DNA of 64,000 bases. It comes from Erythrobacter sp. Its GTDB lineage: Bacteria > Pseudomonadota > Alphaproteobacteria > Sphingomonadales > Sphingomonadaceae. Both the position numbers and the translations under genes were made by a program. Under the pieces are notes generated by a model. It was not told where the DNA came from and did no database searches. It saw nothing but the letters and a program-made list of their open reading frames with translations. The stretch spans positions 140,123-204,122 of the forward strand of contig NZ_JAMWYX010000006.1 in assembly GCF_024305245.1 (NCBI RefSeq), in the 5' to 3' direction. Below are positions 1 through 8,589 of the stretch, one piece after another. How positions within the stretch are numbered: the stretch's first letter is position 1; each line of letters begins with the position of its first letter.

Positions 1-597
1 CCGCGCGACAATCCGTTCGTTGGCCGCAATGACGCGGACGAGGCGATCTGGTCCTACGGCCATCGCAATATCGAGGCTGCGGCGGCCGACCCCTATTCCG
101 GCGCGATTTGGGTGGTCGAAATGGGGCCGCTCGGCGGGGACGAATTGAACCGGATCGAGCGCGGCGCAAATTACGGCTGGCCGGTGGTCAGCCGGGGGGT
201 GAACTATGACGGCACGGACATCCCCGATCCCGAACAATATCCGCAGTTCAAGGACGCGGCGAAGTACTGGAACCCGGTGCGTTCGCCTTCGGGCATGGTC
301 GTATACACCGGCGACATGTTCCCCGAATGGCGCGGCGACATCCTGTTCGGCGCGCTATCTGCAGGCGGGATCGAACGGGTGGACATGGAAGGCGGCGAGG
401 TGGCGGGAACCGAGTTCATCCCTCTCAACACCCGCATCCGCGAGGTGGAGCAGGGGCCGGACGGCGCAATCTGGCTGCTCACTAACGCCAAGGAAGGCAG
501 CGCGGGGGAAGTGTGGCGGATCGAACCGCTACCGGTGAAGCCTGACAGTGCAGACGGGGATCGCAGCGGCGCAGGCGCGATGCCGCGCGGACAGTAG
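1..597 (+). CDS. PQQ-dependent sugar (glucose/sorbosone-type) dehydrogenase, C-terminal part
   Basis: The reading frame is open from the first base of the window, so the start lies outside it and about 198 residues are visible. It ends at the TAG at 595-597. The segments YGHRN, GGDELN, GANYGWP and SPSGM.VYTGD.FP.W are typical of the soluble PQQ-dependent aldose dehydrogenase beta-propeller (YliI/Asd, GSDH family). These enzymes oxidise sugars in the periplasm with PQQ as cofactor. The C-terminal blades (RIREVEQGPDGAIWLLT) look intact. It lies outside the island, in ordinary chromosome. The exact substrate cannot be told from this fragment. Confidence 0.85.
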   Translation, partial: PRDNPFVGRNDADEAIWSYGHRNIEAAAADPYSGAIWVVEMGPLGGDELNRIERGANYGWPVVSRGVNYDGTDIPDPEQYPQFKDAAKYWNPVRSPSGMVVYTGDMFPEWRGDILFGALSAGGIERVDMEGGEVAGTEFIPLNTRIREVEQGPDGAIWLLTNAKEGSAGEVWRIEPLPVKPDSADGDRSGAGAMPRGQ

Positions 598-627
598 CCC
601 TTCGCTTAAGTGTGAGAATGGAAATAC

Positions 628-1383
628 TCAGTTTAGTGATTTGCCTTCAAGCAGCACTCCGTCCGCAGCGAAAGCAGGGGCGGCATCGGGACTAGACGCG
701 CCGGGCTGGTGCCATACGAGCGCCGAGAGCGCGAGCCACGCGCTGAACATGATCAGGTAGGGCCAGCGACGTGGCCATAGCCGGACCACGACCAGCGTCG
801 CCGCCGCCGTGCCGGCAAGAGCGAACAGGGGCCAGATTGCCGCTTGTGTGCCGGAGCCGCTGATTGCTGTCTGGATCGCCGTGCTGGCCCATTGCGCCGG
901 CAACAGCGCCAGCAGCCAATCGGGTAGCGCCTCGGGCATGGCTGCAGCTGTAAACAGGATAGCGGTTTCGCCGGCAACGACGGACACGGCGATCAACCAG
1001 CCCTTGTCGGACGCGCTTTTGGCAAACAACGCGCCCCTTACGGCAAAGCTGATGCTGGCGATGACAACGGCAAATCCGGTCGAAAGCGGATGCGGCAGGG
1101 GCGGCAAGCCCAGTGCTCGCGCCAATATCAACAGGCCAAATCCGGCCAGCAGCGCCAGCGCCACGCCGATCCACATGCGCCCGGCTGCGGCGGCTGCGAT
1201 CATCGCAACACCCATCAGGCCTACCGCCAAGACCGGGCCAACAACCGCGACGAGTGGAGCGGGAGCGGCAGCATCCGCCAACTGCAGCATGGCCAGAGCA
1301 GGTGCCACGAACCCGGCCAGTGCCGCGCAACTCCAGGCCAGAACAGGCCAGACTGGGGTTTGGGAACGGGAGAAGGACCACAT
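628..1383 (-). CDS. Multi-pass inner-membrane protein of unknown function
   Basis: About 251 residues from an ATG at 1383. The frame stays open 24 codons further upstream, but that stretch is not hydrophobic and runs toward the attL region, so I prefer the internal ATG, which begins MWSFSRSQTP. The protein is almost entirely hydrophobic, Ala/Leu/Val-rich, with roughly seven to eight membrane spans broken by short loops such as FAKSASDKGW and RLWPRRW. I do not recognise the family. It is the last chromosomal gene before the left attachment site and points away from the integrase. Confidence 0.6.
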   Translation of the reverse strand: MWSFSRSQTPVWPVLAWSCAALAGFVAPALAMLQLADAAAPAPLVAVVGPVLAVGLMGVAMIAAAAAGRMWIGVALALLAGFGLLILARALGLPPLPHPLSTGFAVVIASISFAVRGALFAKSASDKGWLIAVSVVAGETAILFTAAAMPEALPDWLLALLPAQWASTAIQTAISGSGTQAAIWPLFALAGTAAATLVVVRLWPRRWPYLIMFSAWLALSALVWHQPGASSPDAAPAFAADGVLLEGKSLN

Positions 1384-1471
1384 AAGGTCGCCACTGCTTG
1401 AAGCGCTGAGCGTTGTCGAGCCGCAAACCCTTCGGTTCCGGGCAAGGCATTGCAATTGTCGGAAGCAAAGA

Positions 1472-1489
1472 TGGCTGGGGTGGCAGGAT
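1472..1489. other. attL: 18-bp copy of the tRNA-Gln 3' end
   Basis: The bases TGGCTGGGGTGGCAGGAT match exactly the first 18 bases of the tRNA gene as read on the plus strand at 58046. They correspond to the CCA end, the 3' acceptor strand and the 3' side of the T stem. The element side of this copy continues as CCCCAGCCA (1490-1498), which is the perfect inverse of the first nine bases (1472-1480). The site therefore forms a 9-bp dyad around a 9-bp centre, which fits paired core-type integrase sites around a crossover region. Confidence 0.8.
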
Positions 1490-1562
1490 CCCCAGCCAGG
1501 AATGATCCAAGCATCTGAAATAACGAGCTTCTTGCAATCTCATCCGCCCAAAGCACCACAAT

Positions 1563-1587
1563 AGGGTGCCACGGCAGGGTGCCACGG
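1563..1587. repeat. Left copy of the 25-bp sub-terminal direct repeat
   Basis: This 25-bp stretch is identical to 57963-57987 near the other end and has the same orientation. Internally it is almost two tandem copies of AGGGTGCCACGGC. It ends two bases before the ribosome-binding site of the integrase gene (AGGAG at 1589). Its position about 75 bp inside attL suggests an integrase arm-binding site or a scar of a nested integration. That role is inferred. Confidence 0.75.
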
Positions 1588-1602
1588 CAGGAGACCAGCC
1601 CC

Positions 1603-3624
1603 ATGTGCGGCATTCAGAACGTTACCCGCAAGCACGGGACATATTATTTTCGCAGACTCATACGTTTAGGTCCCGATAAGCCTTTTCGGTTACGCTTCTC
1701 GCTCAGAACCACCAGCCGGAAGCGGGCCACTCTGCTGGCGCCGGCCATGACCCTGATTTGCGAACGGCTTGCCATGAACATGATCGCCAAGATTGCCGCT
1801 GATGGACTGACCGCTACGCAGCGGGCGGAAATCTTTCGCCGGCAGATGCTGGTCGAGCGCGACCGGCTCGAGGTCATGCATGCGCAACTTCATCTCCTGC
1901 CGCCAGAGGATCATGACGACATCGACAATGCGCTCTCGCTGCGTCTGGGTGCCAGCGAGTTGGCGGCGATGGATGGAGCAAGCAAAGGCAAAGTGGAGGA
2001 TTTCCTGGTCGCCAGAATTGATCCGGAGGCCGACGATGAGCCAATCGTGGTCATGGCATGGTCGGACTTGGCCGTCTCAATCGCGCAGGACGGGGCCGAG
2101 GAGGCGGCAATCGCTCGTCTCGCTGAAATCGGCGTCGAACAATCTGCCCTGCGCGAGGCAATGGCCCGCAAAGTCGTAAATCAGGCGCGGATCGAGGCCA
2201 TTCGGGAGTTTAGGCAGGTTTTGAGCAATCCCGGTGCCGCCTACGCCCCTGTCCCTGTGGCGGGGTATGAGCAGCCGGCGCAGCCCCCGTTGAATGCGTC
2301 GGCACCGCATATAGCACCAGCACCGGCTGCACCGACCGTTGCTGGGCCTTGGGCGACGATGGCGCCGACCGCAGCGGTCGAAAAATTCTTCGAGCATAAT
2401 CCGCGCACCGGTGGGAAGGATGGCAAATCCCGCCGGAAGAGCGGGGAACCCTGGACGAACAAGACACGGGAGCAATTCAGGCTGCCAGCTCTGCTGCTCG
2501 AGCAAGTCATGCACGGCCAGCCCTTGGCCACCGTCACCCATGATCATTTCGTCCAGCTCAATAACTGCTTTGAGGCGCTGCATGGTCCCTCGTTCCGCAA
2601 ATCGCCCAAGCATCGGGAAATGACGATTTGGCAAATCGTGGAGGAAACCGGCGAACGCGTTCGGCAGGGTGAAGAGGCCATTGCCAAGGCTGCGAGGCGT
2701 AAGGACAAAGGCGGGACTGTCGAGATGCCTGCCGGCGCGCTAACCAAGGATCAGCTCGGTCTCGGTCTCAGCACGACGAACCGCCACTGGGGCTTCCTGC
2801 GCCAGCTCACCACTTGGTTCATCAAGCACCATCCTCTGAGCCCGCTCGACTATAGCGCGTTCATAGAGAACGATGATCGCAATGCCCGTGACCAGCGCGA
2901 CGCTTACACCGAAGAACAGGGTAGGATACTGTTCAGCCTTCCGCCGTGGACTGGGTCAAAATCCTTGGCTCGCCGTATGCAGCCGGGGAGTTTGCTCGTC
3001 CATAGTGCTTGGTATTTCGTGCCCCTGATCGGCTGGTATACCGGAATGCGGCGGGAGGAGATTTGCGGCCTCCTGCTCGATGATATCGAAGTCGTTGATG
3101 GGCATTGGCAATTCGACATTCGCCCTACGAAAATCCGGCGCCTCAAGACGATTACATCGGCCCGCAAATTGCCATTCGCGAGCGAGCTGATCCGCCTTGG
3201 GCTGCCGGATTACGTGACTGCATTGCACGCAGCCGGCGAAACCCTGTTGTTCCCCGAACTCGCCGCGGAAAGCGGAAAGGGCACCATGGGGGATGGTTAC
3301 TACAAGACTATCTGGACCAAAATCGCAGACGCGCTGCCATTCTTGAAAGCGGGCCAGGCCACCCACTCCTTCAGACACACGGTCATAAACGCAATGAAAG
3401 GGGCCGAAGTGATGCCTGAATTGAGGGCAGACTTCGCAGGGCACAAGCTTTCGAGCGAAACCGAGGGGCGCTATTCGAAGGCGCATATGGCATTGCTGCG
3501 GAAGGCTGCCAAAGCGATCCCTAACGTAACCGAACACCTCGAACCTTTTCCGATCACACTGCTTCCCGCTCGCCTGCGTGCACCGAGAAAGGCAAGAGCG
3601 TCAAGGCAGTCAAAGTCGACCTGA
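1603..3624 (+). CDS. Tyrosine site-specific integrase (DUF6538-type)
   Basis: This 673-residue recombinase catalyses integration and excision of the island. The N-terminus (YYFRRLIR through RFSLRTTSRKRA) matches the DUF6538 module found at the start of many alphaproteobacterial island integrases. Catalytic residues are visible: Arg in GMRREEICGLL, Lys in PTKIRRLKTI, HSFRH, GHKL and the nucleophile Tyr in GRYSKAH near residue 625. The first and last thirds are separated by a Pro/Ala-rich linker near residues 215-250. I chose the ATG at 1603 because AGGAG lies nine bases upstream; the frame also allows a GTG at 1579 inside the 25-bp repeat. It sits next to attL and reads into the element. No excisionase gene follows it. 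Confidence 0.93.
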   Translation: MCGIQNVTRKHGTYYFRRLIRLGPDKPFRLRFSLRTTSRKRATLLAPAMTLICERLAMNMIAKIAADGLTATQRAEIFRRQMLVERDRLEVMHAQLHLLPPEDHDDIDNALSLRLGASELAAMDGASKGKVEDFLVARIDPEADDEPIVVMAWSDLAVSIAQDGAEEAAIARLAEIGVEQSALREAMARKVVNQARIEAIREFRQVLSNPGAAYAPVPVAGYEQPAQPPLNASAPHIAPAPAAPTVAGPWATMAPTAAVEKFFEHNPRTGGKDGKSRRKSGEPWTNKTREQFRLPALLLEQVMHGQPLATVTHDHFVQLNNCFEALHGPSFRKSPKHREMTIWQIVEETGERVRQGEEAIAKAARRKDKGGTVEMPAGALTKDQLGLGLSTTNRHWGFLRQLTTWFIKHHPLSPLDYSAFIENDDRNARDQRDAYTEEQGRILFSLPPWTGSKSLARRMQPGSLLVHSAWYFVPLIGWYTGMRREEICGLLLDDIEVVDGHWQFDIRPTKIRRLKTITSARKLPFASELIRLGLPDYVTALHAAGETLLFPELAAESGKGTMGDGYYKTIWTKIADALPFLKAGQATHSFRHTVINAMKGAEVMPELRADFAGHKLSSETEGRYSKAHMALLRKAAKAIPNVTEHLEPFPITLLPARLRAPRKARASRQSKST

Positions 3625-3675
3625 GGCAAATTCCTCCTACGAAAAGAAAGCCACATCGCTCCCAAGCATCTCGCA

Positions 3676-3951
3676 ATGGCGAACTTGGTGATCTTCCTTT
3701 CGCTGCTGCTGGCGATCGTCGGCCTGTTCGTCATGGTGGCCGCGCCGGCCTTGGCGATCGAGCTCTGGGTTTTTCCATCAGATCTCATCTCGACGTGGCC
3801 GACCCTAAGCAATGAGCAGGCGGGAATTGCCGACCTGCTGAAGATCGCCGTGTTCATCAGCACGATGGGGGTGACCACCGGAGCGCTGGCAGGCGGACTG
3901 CAACGCCGTCAGGTCTTGCGCCCAATGGCGCTGTTGCGAACCGAAGTCTGA
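3676..3951 (+). CDS. Small two-span membrane protein, unknown
   Basis: Ninety-one residues with a long hydrophobic N-terminus (LVIFLSLLLAIVGLFVMVAAPALAI) and a second hydrophobic stretch near residues 54-72. No family is recognised and no strong ribosome-binding site precedes the ATG. It lies between the integrase and an MscS-like gene in the same direction, 50 and 94 bp away, so co-transcription is possible. The reading frame has ordinary high-GC codon use, which is the main support for it being a gene. Confidence 0.5.
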   Translation: MANLVIFLSLLLAIVGLFVMVAAPALAIELWVFPSDLISTWPTLSNEQAGIADLLKIAVFISTMGVTTGALAGGLQRRQVLRPMALLRTEV

Positions 3952-4045
3952 GTGAAGCTCGCGGAGCCGCGCGCTGGTGCGGCGGCAAGGTGCGCGTAAA
4001 CGGCACATCTGGCGCCCAGCCGCCGAGCCATTTAAAGGCTTTCGC

Positions 4046-4867
4046 ATGACCTTTCCGCTTTCCGCTCAATCTTCGCTTCCCGACCTGCTCGCTTCGATTG
4101 CACTGCTTTCGGCTCTAATGCTCGTGGGGTGGATTACGCGGCGCGCGTTGAAGGCTCGTGCCGATCTACCCCCTCAGGCTGCGCGCCGGTGGAGCGCCAA
4201 TATGCGCAATGCGCTGCTGCTCGTCGCGATGGTGGGGCTGCTGATGATTTGGGCGCCGCAGCTGCGAACCTTCGCGCTCTCACTAACAGCGGTGGCCGTG
4301 GCGGTCGTTGTTGCGACCAAGGAGCTGATCCTTTGCCTTTCGGGGTCTGCGTTTCGCACCTTCAACCGCGCCTATACCATCGGCGACATAATCGAGATCG
4401 GCGAATATCGCGGCGAGGTGCTCGACATCAACCTGCTCGCCTCGCGTCTGAGGGAGATTGACCGCCGCGAAGATTCGATCCGGCCGCTCAAGCAGACCGC
4501 GGTGGTGCCGCACAGCCTGCTGTTTTCAACCCCCGTGCGGATCGTAGCGAGGGCAGGTTCCCTTCCCGAGCATGTGTTCTACCTCGTTTTCGAGACGAAG
4601 CTGAACCTCTTCTCTCGACTGGAGGAGATCCAGTCAACGGCCTGCTTGGCTTACGACAAAAGCGCTTCACGGCTCAGCACCGAAGAACCCGAACGCGCCG
4701 AGGCTGTCGCTGTGTCGATCAAGACGACCGAACTTGGAAGGCAGAAGCTGGAATTCGCCTTCAGGTCGCGGCTTGAAGACGCAGCCACCATCGAGAATGT
4801 GATCGGCTCGACGGTTGGTTCGTGGGTCATGTCCCAGTATGAAGAGGAGACGGCCGCCGAGACTTGA
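4046..4867 (+). CDS. MscS-family-like membrane protein
   Basis: About 273 residues from the ATG at 4046. The longer frame from 3977 starts with a basic stretch that does not resemble the family. Two to three N-terminal membrane spans precede a segment (SLTAVAVAVVVATKELILCLSGS, then FNRAYTIGDIIEIGEYRGEV) that resembles the pore helix and beta domain of MscS-type channels, where GD.I.....G.V is characteristic. The C-terminal domain (QTAVVPHSLLFSTPVRI) also matches the family pattern of membrane-tension gated or related channels. Substrate and gating are not predictable from sequence alone. Confidence 0.75.
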   Translation: MTFPLSAQSSLPDLLASIALLSALMLVGWITRRALKARADLPPQAARRWSANMRNALLLVAMVGLLMIWAPQLRTFALSLTAVAVAVVVATKELILCLSGSAFRTFNRAYTIGDIIEIGEYRGEVLDINLLASRLREIDRREDSIRPLKQTAVVPHSLLFSTPVRIVARAGSLPEHVFYLVFETKLNLFSRLEEIQSTACLAYDKSASRLSTEEPERAEAVAVSIKTTELGRQKLEFAFRSRLEDAATIENVIGSTVGSWVMSQYEEETAAET

Positions 4868-5288
4868 GGCACCTCTTAAGCCACTGGCGCCAACAGCCAA
4901 TCGCAATAGACCGACAGCCTCACGCCGCCTGTTGCAGACGCAACTCAGCGGTGGCGAGGTATTGGTGTTGATAGCTGTAGCCAAGGCTCGGCAAACCTAT
5001 CGTGGCAGGGTCCGGCCTCCTTCTGCCAGAATGCATCCGGGTTCGAGCGTCGCTCATCTGCCCAAGTGGACGCTTATCCGAAATTGGCGCAGTCCTGCCG
5101 ATCGGGATTGAATTTGCATTCTGTCGCCTTAAAGGCGTCGGATATCAGCTACGCTGCGGCCAATTCGATACCGGATTATGGTCGGGCGAACACATTTTTG
5201 GCGGATGGGGATCGTCTGCCGGACCGCTTGGCGAGGCTATGCTTCTCCTTGATTGCCGCTTGTCCTCGTCCCTTGAAGGGATGACGAT
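4868..5288. other. Non-coding stretch upstream of the photoreceptor gene
   Basis: No credible gene is visible in these 421 bases. A small perfect inverted repeat, CGCCTT-A-AAGGCG, lies at 5125-5137, about 150 bp before the photoreceptor start, and could be an operator or hairpin. I searched by eye for the PpsR/CrtJ operator (TGT-N12-ACA) and found no convincing copy. Confidence 0.4.
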
Positions 5289-6341
5289 ATGTTGGCGCAA
5301 GGGGCCAAGAGCAAACAGGGTGCAGCGGATTGGATCAGCTGCCTGACCTACAAGAGCGTCGCTACCGCCGCGCCGCGTCCCGGCGATCTTGATCTGCTGG
5401 CGTCCAAAGCGCGGGCGCGTAATCGCAGCCTCGACGTGACCGGCATGCTGCTGTTCGAGGAAGGATGCTTCTTGCAGACCCTCGAAGGACCGCCTGCAGC
5501 ACTGGAGACATTGTGGTCCGCCATCAAGCGGGATGGGCGCCACAGTCAGATCGAATTACTCAGCGAGCATATGGTTACGGCCCGGCTGTTTTCCGACTGG
5601 AATATGTTGCTCGACCGTCGGAACGGCGACAGGCTGCTGAAAGCCGCTGACACATCAACCATTCCTCCGGCCATGGCTGAGCAAATTGCGGGGCTGGTGG
5701 AACTGGCGCTCAACGCCGATGATCTTGCCCTCAATGCCGTGATAGCATCCCTTGCCGATCAAGGCTGGACCAACGATGCCATTTTGACATTGCTGATTGA
5801 ACCGGCCGCGCGGTCGCTGGGCAATGCTTGGCTGGACGATCGATGCAGCGAGCTCGACCTGACGATCGCGCTCAGCATGTTGCAGCTTGCCGGCCACGCG
5901 GTGCGTTACAACACGTCGCCGCAAACGATCCGCAACAGTCGCTACCGGATCCTGCTGGCAACCGCGCCGGGCGAAAAGCACATGCTGGGCACCACGCTGC
6001 TGGCCGACCAGTTTCTTGCCGCCGGATGGCAGGTCGATCTTGCATTCCCTCAGAGCGAAGAAGCGCTCAGCAATCAGATGAGCGCGCAGCACCCCCATGC
6101 GGTCGATATCGGTCTATCCGATGCCTTGCCGCGCCACCATGCGATTGCCCAGTTGCGCAGCACAATCGAACAAAGCCGCCTTGTGTCCCCCCAGCATCCG
6201 ACGGTGATCTCGGTCGGCGGACGACTGTTTGCTGAAGCTGCCGCGACCGCCATGTCGGTTGGGGCGGACCATGCACGCAAGGGCATTGCTGGGACGAGCA
6301 TCGCCCTTGCCGAACTGGTCCGGCAAAATCGCAAGGACTGA
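5289..6341 (+). CDS. AppA-like blue-light/redox antirepressor (BLUF plus B12/haem-binding SCHIC domain)
   Basis: The protein has 350 residues. Residues 15-110 are a BLUF flavin photoreceptor domain with Tyr21, Asn45, Gln63 (in FLQTLEG), Trp104 and Met106. These are exactly the numbers of the key flavin-pocket residues in Rhodobacter AppA. Residues 140-345 form a cobalamin-binding-like fold with the ligand motif EKHMLG (His231) and a typical C-terminal GADHA segment, matching the SCHIC domain of AppA. In Rhodobacter, AppA senses blue light and redox and relieves PpsR repression of photosynthesis genes. Unlike AppA (about 450 residues), this protein lacks the Cys-rich tail. An AAGGG ribosome-binding site lies about eight bases before the ATG. 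No ppsR or photosynthesis gene is in the window, so its partner is unknown. Confidence 0.85.
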   Translation: MLAQGAKSKQGAADWISCLTYKSVATAAPRPGDLDLLASKARARNRSLDVTGMLLFEEGCFLQTLEGPPAALETLWSAIKRDGRHSQIELLSEHMVTARLFSDWNMLLDRRNGDRLLKAADTSTIPPAMAEQIAGLVELALNADDLALNAVIASLADQGWTNDAILTLLIEPAARSLGNAWLDDRCSELDLTIALSMLQLAGHAVRYNTSPQTIRNSRYRILLATAPGEKHMLGTTLLADQFLAAGWQVDLAFPQSEEALSNQMSAQHPHAVDIGLSDALPRHHAIAQLRSTIEQSRLVSPQHPTVISVGGRLFAEAAATAMSVGADHARKGIAGTSIALAELVRQNRKD

Positions 6342-6705
6342 TTTGGTCGGCGGTGACGTCGTGAATTTTTGAAAGGGTTCGGTATTCGGTGGGCAAGGCG
6401 CTCCCGGCTGTAATGCCGGACGGAGCACGAAATAGATGCCATGCATGCGATCCCGGTTTATGCGACGAGCGTGAGTCAGGCAGTTCGCACCTCCCGAAAG
6501 CAGTCTTTCGATTTTCCACCCACATGCTGCCGCTCGCGAGCGCATCGGCAAATCCCGAAAGCCGAGAGGCTGCTATCGCGGCAATGAGACGAAAAGCTGA
6601 CAGGCAGGAAACGACCCCAAGATGGACGCCCGTCCGTTTGCAGGGACTACGCACGATCTGGCCCACGTGCCGCCCGAAGAAACGGCACGCTTGGACATAC
6701 CGGTA

Positions 6706-6755
6706 TTGCTAAAGCAACATTCACTTTCCCACTTTTTTGTTGTGTTAACGCAACA
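6706..6755. promoter_or_regulatory. Probable operator region of the Xre regulator
   Basis: Two dyads lie just upstream of the regulator start. TTGCTAAAGCAA (6706-6717) is a perfect palindrome. TGTTGTGTTAACGCAACA (6738-6755) is palindromic except for one base pair. Both share the half-site GCAACATT. They end 20 bp before the ATG at 6775, a position typical of autoregulation. The rest of 6342-6705 contains no gene that I can support. Confidence 0.6.
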
Positions 6756-6774
6756 TTTCATGCATGTCGTCATC

Positions 6775-7020
6775 ATGACGAGGGAAATTCACAATCGAAT
6801 CGCCATGTTTCGGGCCGATGCGGGGATGACCCGCCGAGAGCTAGCCGATGCCGTGGGGGTCAATCCCCAGACCATCGGCTTCCTCGAACGCGGCGACTAC
6901 AAGCCCAGCCTTGAACTGGCGCTGTCGATTGCCGAAGTGTTCGGCGTGTCTGTGGAACTGCTGTTTTCATTCGAACCGTTCCCCTCGCTCTCGCAGGCAT
7001 TGCAGAAAGGGCGCGAATGA
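6775..7020 (+). CDS. Xre/Cro-family helix-turn-helix regulator
   Basis: Eighty-one residues from the ATG at 6775; the longer upstream frame is not protein-like. The helix-turn-helix is the segment MTRRELADAVGVNPQTIGFL followed by ERGDYKPSLELALSIAEVF, the standard compact Xre fold of about 60 residues. It probably binds the two palindromes just upstream and regulates itself and the overlapping membrane-protein gene. Small Xre proteins paired with a membrane protein of this type are widespread, but their ligand is generally unknown. Confidence 0.85.
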   Translation: MTREIHNRIAMFRADAGMTRRELADAVGVNPQTIGFLERGDYKPSLELALSIAEVFGVSVELLFSFEPFPSLSQALQKGRE

Positions 7021-7514
7021 TGGCTTACGGCAAGAACGAAACCGCAGAGCGGATCAGGCAGCTACTCAAGCGGCCGCGCAATCTGGCGCTGACGGGGCCG
7101 TTGATGTCGATCATTGTCAACGCCTTCCTCGTGCTGGTTGCCATCGCCGGACTGGTCGCGGTGGCAAACGGGGTGAAGGCCGGGCAACAGCTGGTGTTCG
7201 CGGCAATGGTTTGGTCGACCACCCACACATTGATCGTCAGGGCCAAGCACGGCGGCAACGAGCCGCTAGACGAACGGGAACGCGCTCTCGCGACCGAAGC
7301 GGCGGCCGTTGGCGGCTACACGACCAGCCTTCTGGCGGCCATCTGGTGCTTACTATTGGGAATCTTTGCTGATTACGGGATGTGGTTTCCCCAAAGTGCA
7401 AAGGAATGGCTACCGCTTGGCTATTTCATGATTGGCCTGATGACCCAGACCACCAACATAGCGACAGCTTGGCGCACGCCTCCTTATGCGGCGGAGCTGC
7501 TCGACGAGGAATGA
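7017..7514 (+). CDS. Four-span membrane protein partnered with the Xre regulator
   Basis: The protein has 165 residues and its ATG overlaps the stop codon of the regulator gene (ATGA), so the two are translationally coupled. Hydrophobic segments lie near residues 27-50, 59-75, 98-120 and 128-150. The segment EPLDERERALATEA lies in a loop after the second span, as in the membrane partners of small Xre regulators. Function is unknown; a role as sensor or antagonist of the regulator is plausible but inferred. A second ATG sits one codon downstream. Confidence 0.75.
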   Translation: MMAYGKNETAERIRQLLKRPRNLALTGPLMSIIVNAFLVLVAIAGLVAVANGVKAGQQLVFAAMVWSTTHTLIVRAKHGGNEPLDERERALATEAAAVGGYTTSLLAAIWCLLLGIFADYGMWFPQSAKEWLPLGYFMIGLMTQTTNIATAWRTPPYAAELLDEE

Positions 7515-7538
7515 GGCGCCCGCCGTTCTGGATCGGAA

Positions 7539-7579
7539 ATTGCAGAAGGGACGCGAATGATGGCTTATGGGAAGAACGA
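7539..7579 (+). pseudogene. Partial duplicate of the regulator/membrane-protein junction
   Basis: These 41 bases match 6999-7039 with four mismatches, at an offset of exactly 540 bp. They reproduce the end of the regulator gene, its stop/start overlap and the first seven codons of the membrane protein. The frame then diverges and ends within a few codons. It looks like the leftover of a tandem duplication of the two-gene unit that later decayed. Confidence 0.7.
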
Positions 7580-7672
7580 GCTGATTACCCGGATAAATTG
7601 GGTTGAGGCGGTCCGCGGCTGACGGCAGCAATCCACCATCGGCCGTGACCTTCGGAGGATCTCGCGAAGAGA

Positions 7673-8095
7673 TCACGGCGCCGGATATGCCTCGCGCATA
7701 TATGCCACAGATTCTCGAACAAGCTCTTCGAGAACCTCTTCGTCCACATCGGAGAGCCGTTTCACGTAGAGGCACGACTTGCCGGTTTTGTGCTTTCCGA
7801 GCCTATCCATCAGCGGCTGATGGCGGGGAAAGCCGCCCATAATGTAAAGCGTCAACGCGGTCGCTCTCGGCGAAAACCCGGTAATGAACCACTCGCCTTC
7901 GCGCCCGCTCTCATACTTGTATCGATAGCTGCCGAAACCGACCATCGAGGCGCCCCACATCCGTGGCTCCTCCTTTGTCACGCGCTTCATCATTGTGCAG
8001 ACCCGCTCAGCATCGATGCGCCGTGCGTCGTCCTGCACGCTGCCGAGAAACTCTTCCACACTCGACCCGTCAGGCTTCGTTTTTTGCTCCACCAT
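7673..8095 (-). CDS. DUF1801 (YdhG-like) domain protein
   Basis: About 140 residues from the ATG at 8095, which has a good AGGAGA ribosome-binding site; the frame extends 13 codons further but without one. Segments MWGASMVGFGSYRYKY, WFITGFSPRATALTLYIM and KTGKSCLYVKRLSDVD are characteristic of DUF1801 proteins, small cytoplasmic proteins of unknown biochemical role. The gene stands alone, convergent with the preceding membrane protein. Confidence 0.85.
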   Translation of the reverse strand: MVEQKTKPDGSSVEEFLGSVQDDARRIDAERVCTMMKRVTKEEPRMWGASMVGFGSYRYKYESGREGEWFITGFSPRATALTLYIMGGFPRHQPLMDRLGKHKTGKSCLYVKRLSDVDEEVLEELVRESVAYMREAYPAP

Positions 8096-8328
8096 TGCGC
8101 TCTCCTGCGACACAGTGACGAGGGTGATCCACAATAAGGCAGCGGCAGCCGATGTCCAATTCCTAGGCCGCTGTGGTCATGCCCAACCACCCTCCGCGAT
8201 CCTGAAATCTGCCGGGCAGCTTCACCCGCCTTTTCGCGGGAGGTTGAAACTCTGAAATCGACCCCGTTGAAGACATTGCTTATCCAAGCTAATCTGGACA
8301 CCATCGACCAGGAAGCGGGGAGCCAAAT

Positions 8329-8514
8329 ATGTCATTAGTCGAACGGCTTGAAGTGATTTATCCAATGTTCATTGGCGCGACTTTGGCGTTCGGCTTCTGC
8401 TCTTTCGTTTGGGGAGTTGAGGGAGCGCAAGATGCAGTGCTTTGGACTTCTGTCGGCTGGGTTGTGTGCTGGTGTTGGTCACGCCTTCTCCGTCAGAAAG
8501 ATGCGCTCGCCTGA
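8329..8514 (+). CDS. Small membrane protein, unknown
   Basis: Sixty-one residues with two hydrophobic segments (YPMFIGATLAFGFCSFVWGV and LWTSVGWVVCWCWSRLL). A GGGGAG ribosome-binding site precedes the ATG by about eight bases. It lies between two copies of an intergenic repeat. No family is recognised, and the short length keeps confidence moderate. Confidence 0.5.
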   Translation: MSLVERLEVIYPMFIGATLAFGFCSFVWGVEGAQDAVLWTSVGWVVCWCWSRLLRQKDALA

Positions 8515-8589
8515 TTCAGGCTTCGACTGCTGCCATTCCGAAGTCCACCCAACCCCGGTCATGAGCGGGGTCGGTGGGCAGACCCGAAA

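Noticed and set aside
809..1564. 251-residue plus-strand frame across the left flank
   Set aside because: It is antisense to the membrane protein gene and runs through the attL core, with shadow-like composition.
4868..5288. PpsR/CrtJ operator upstream of the photoreceptor
   Set aside because: No TGT-N12-ACA pair of convincing quality was found by eye.
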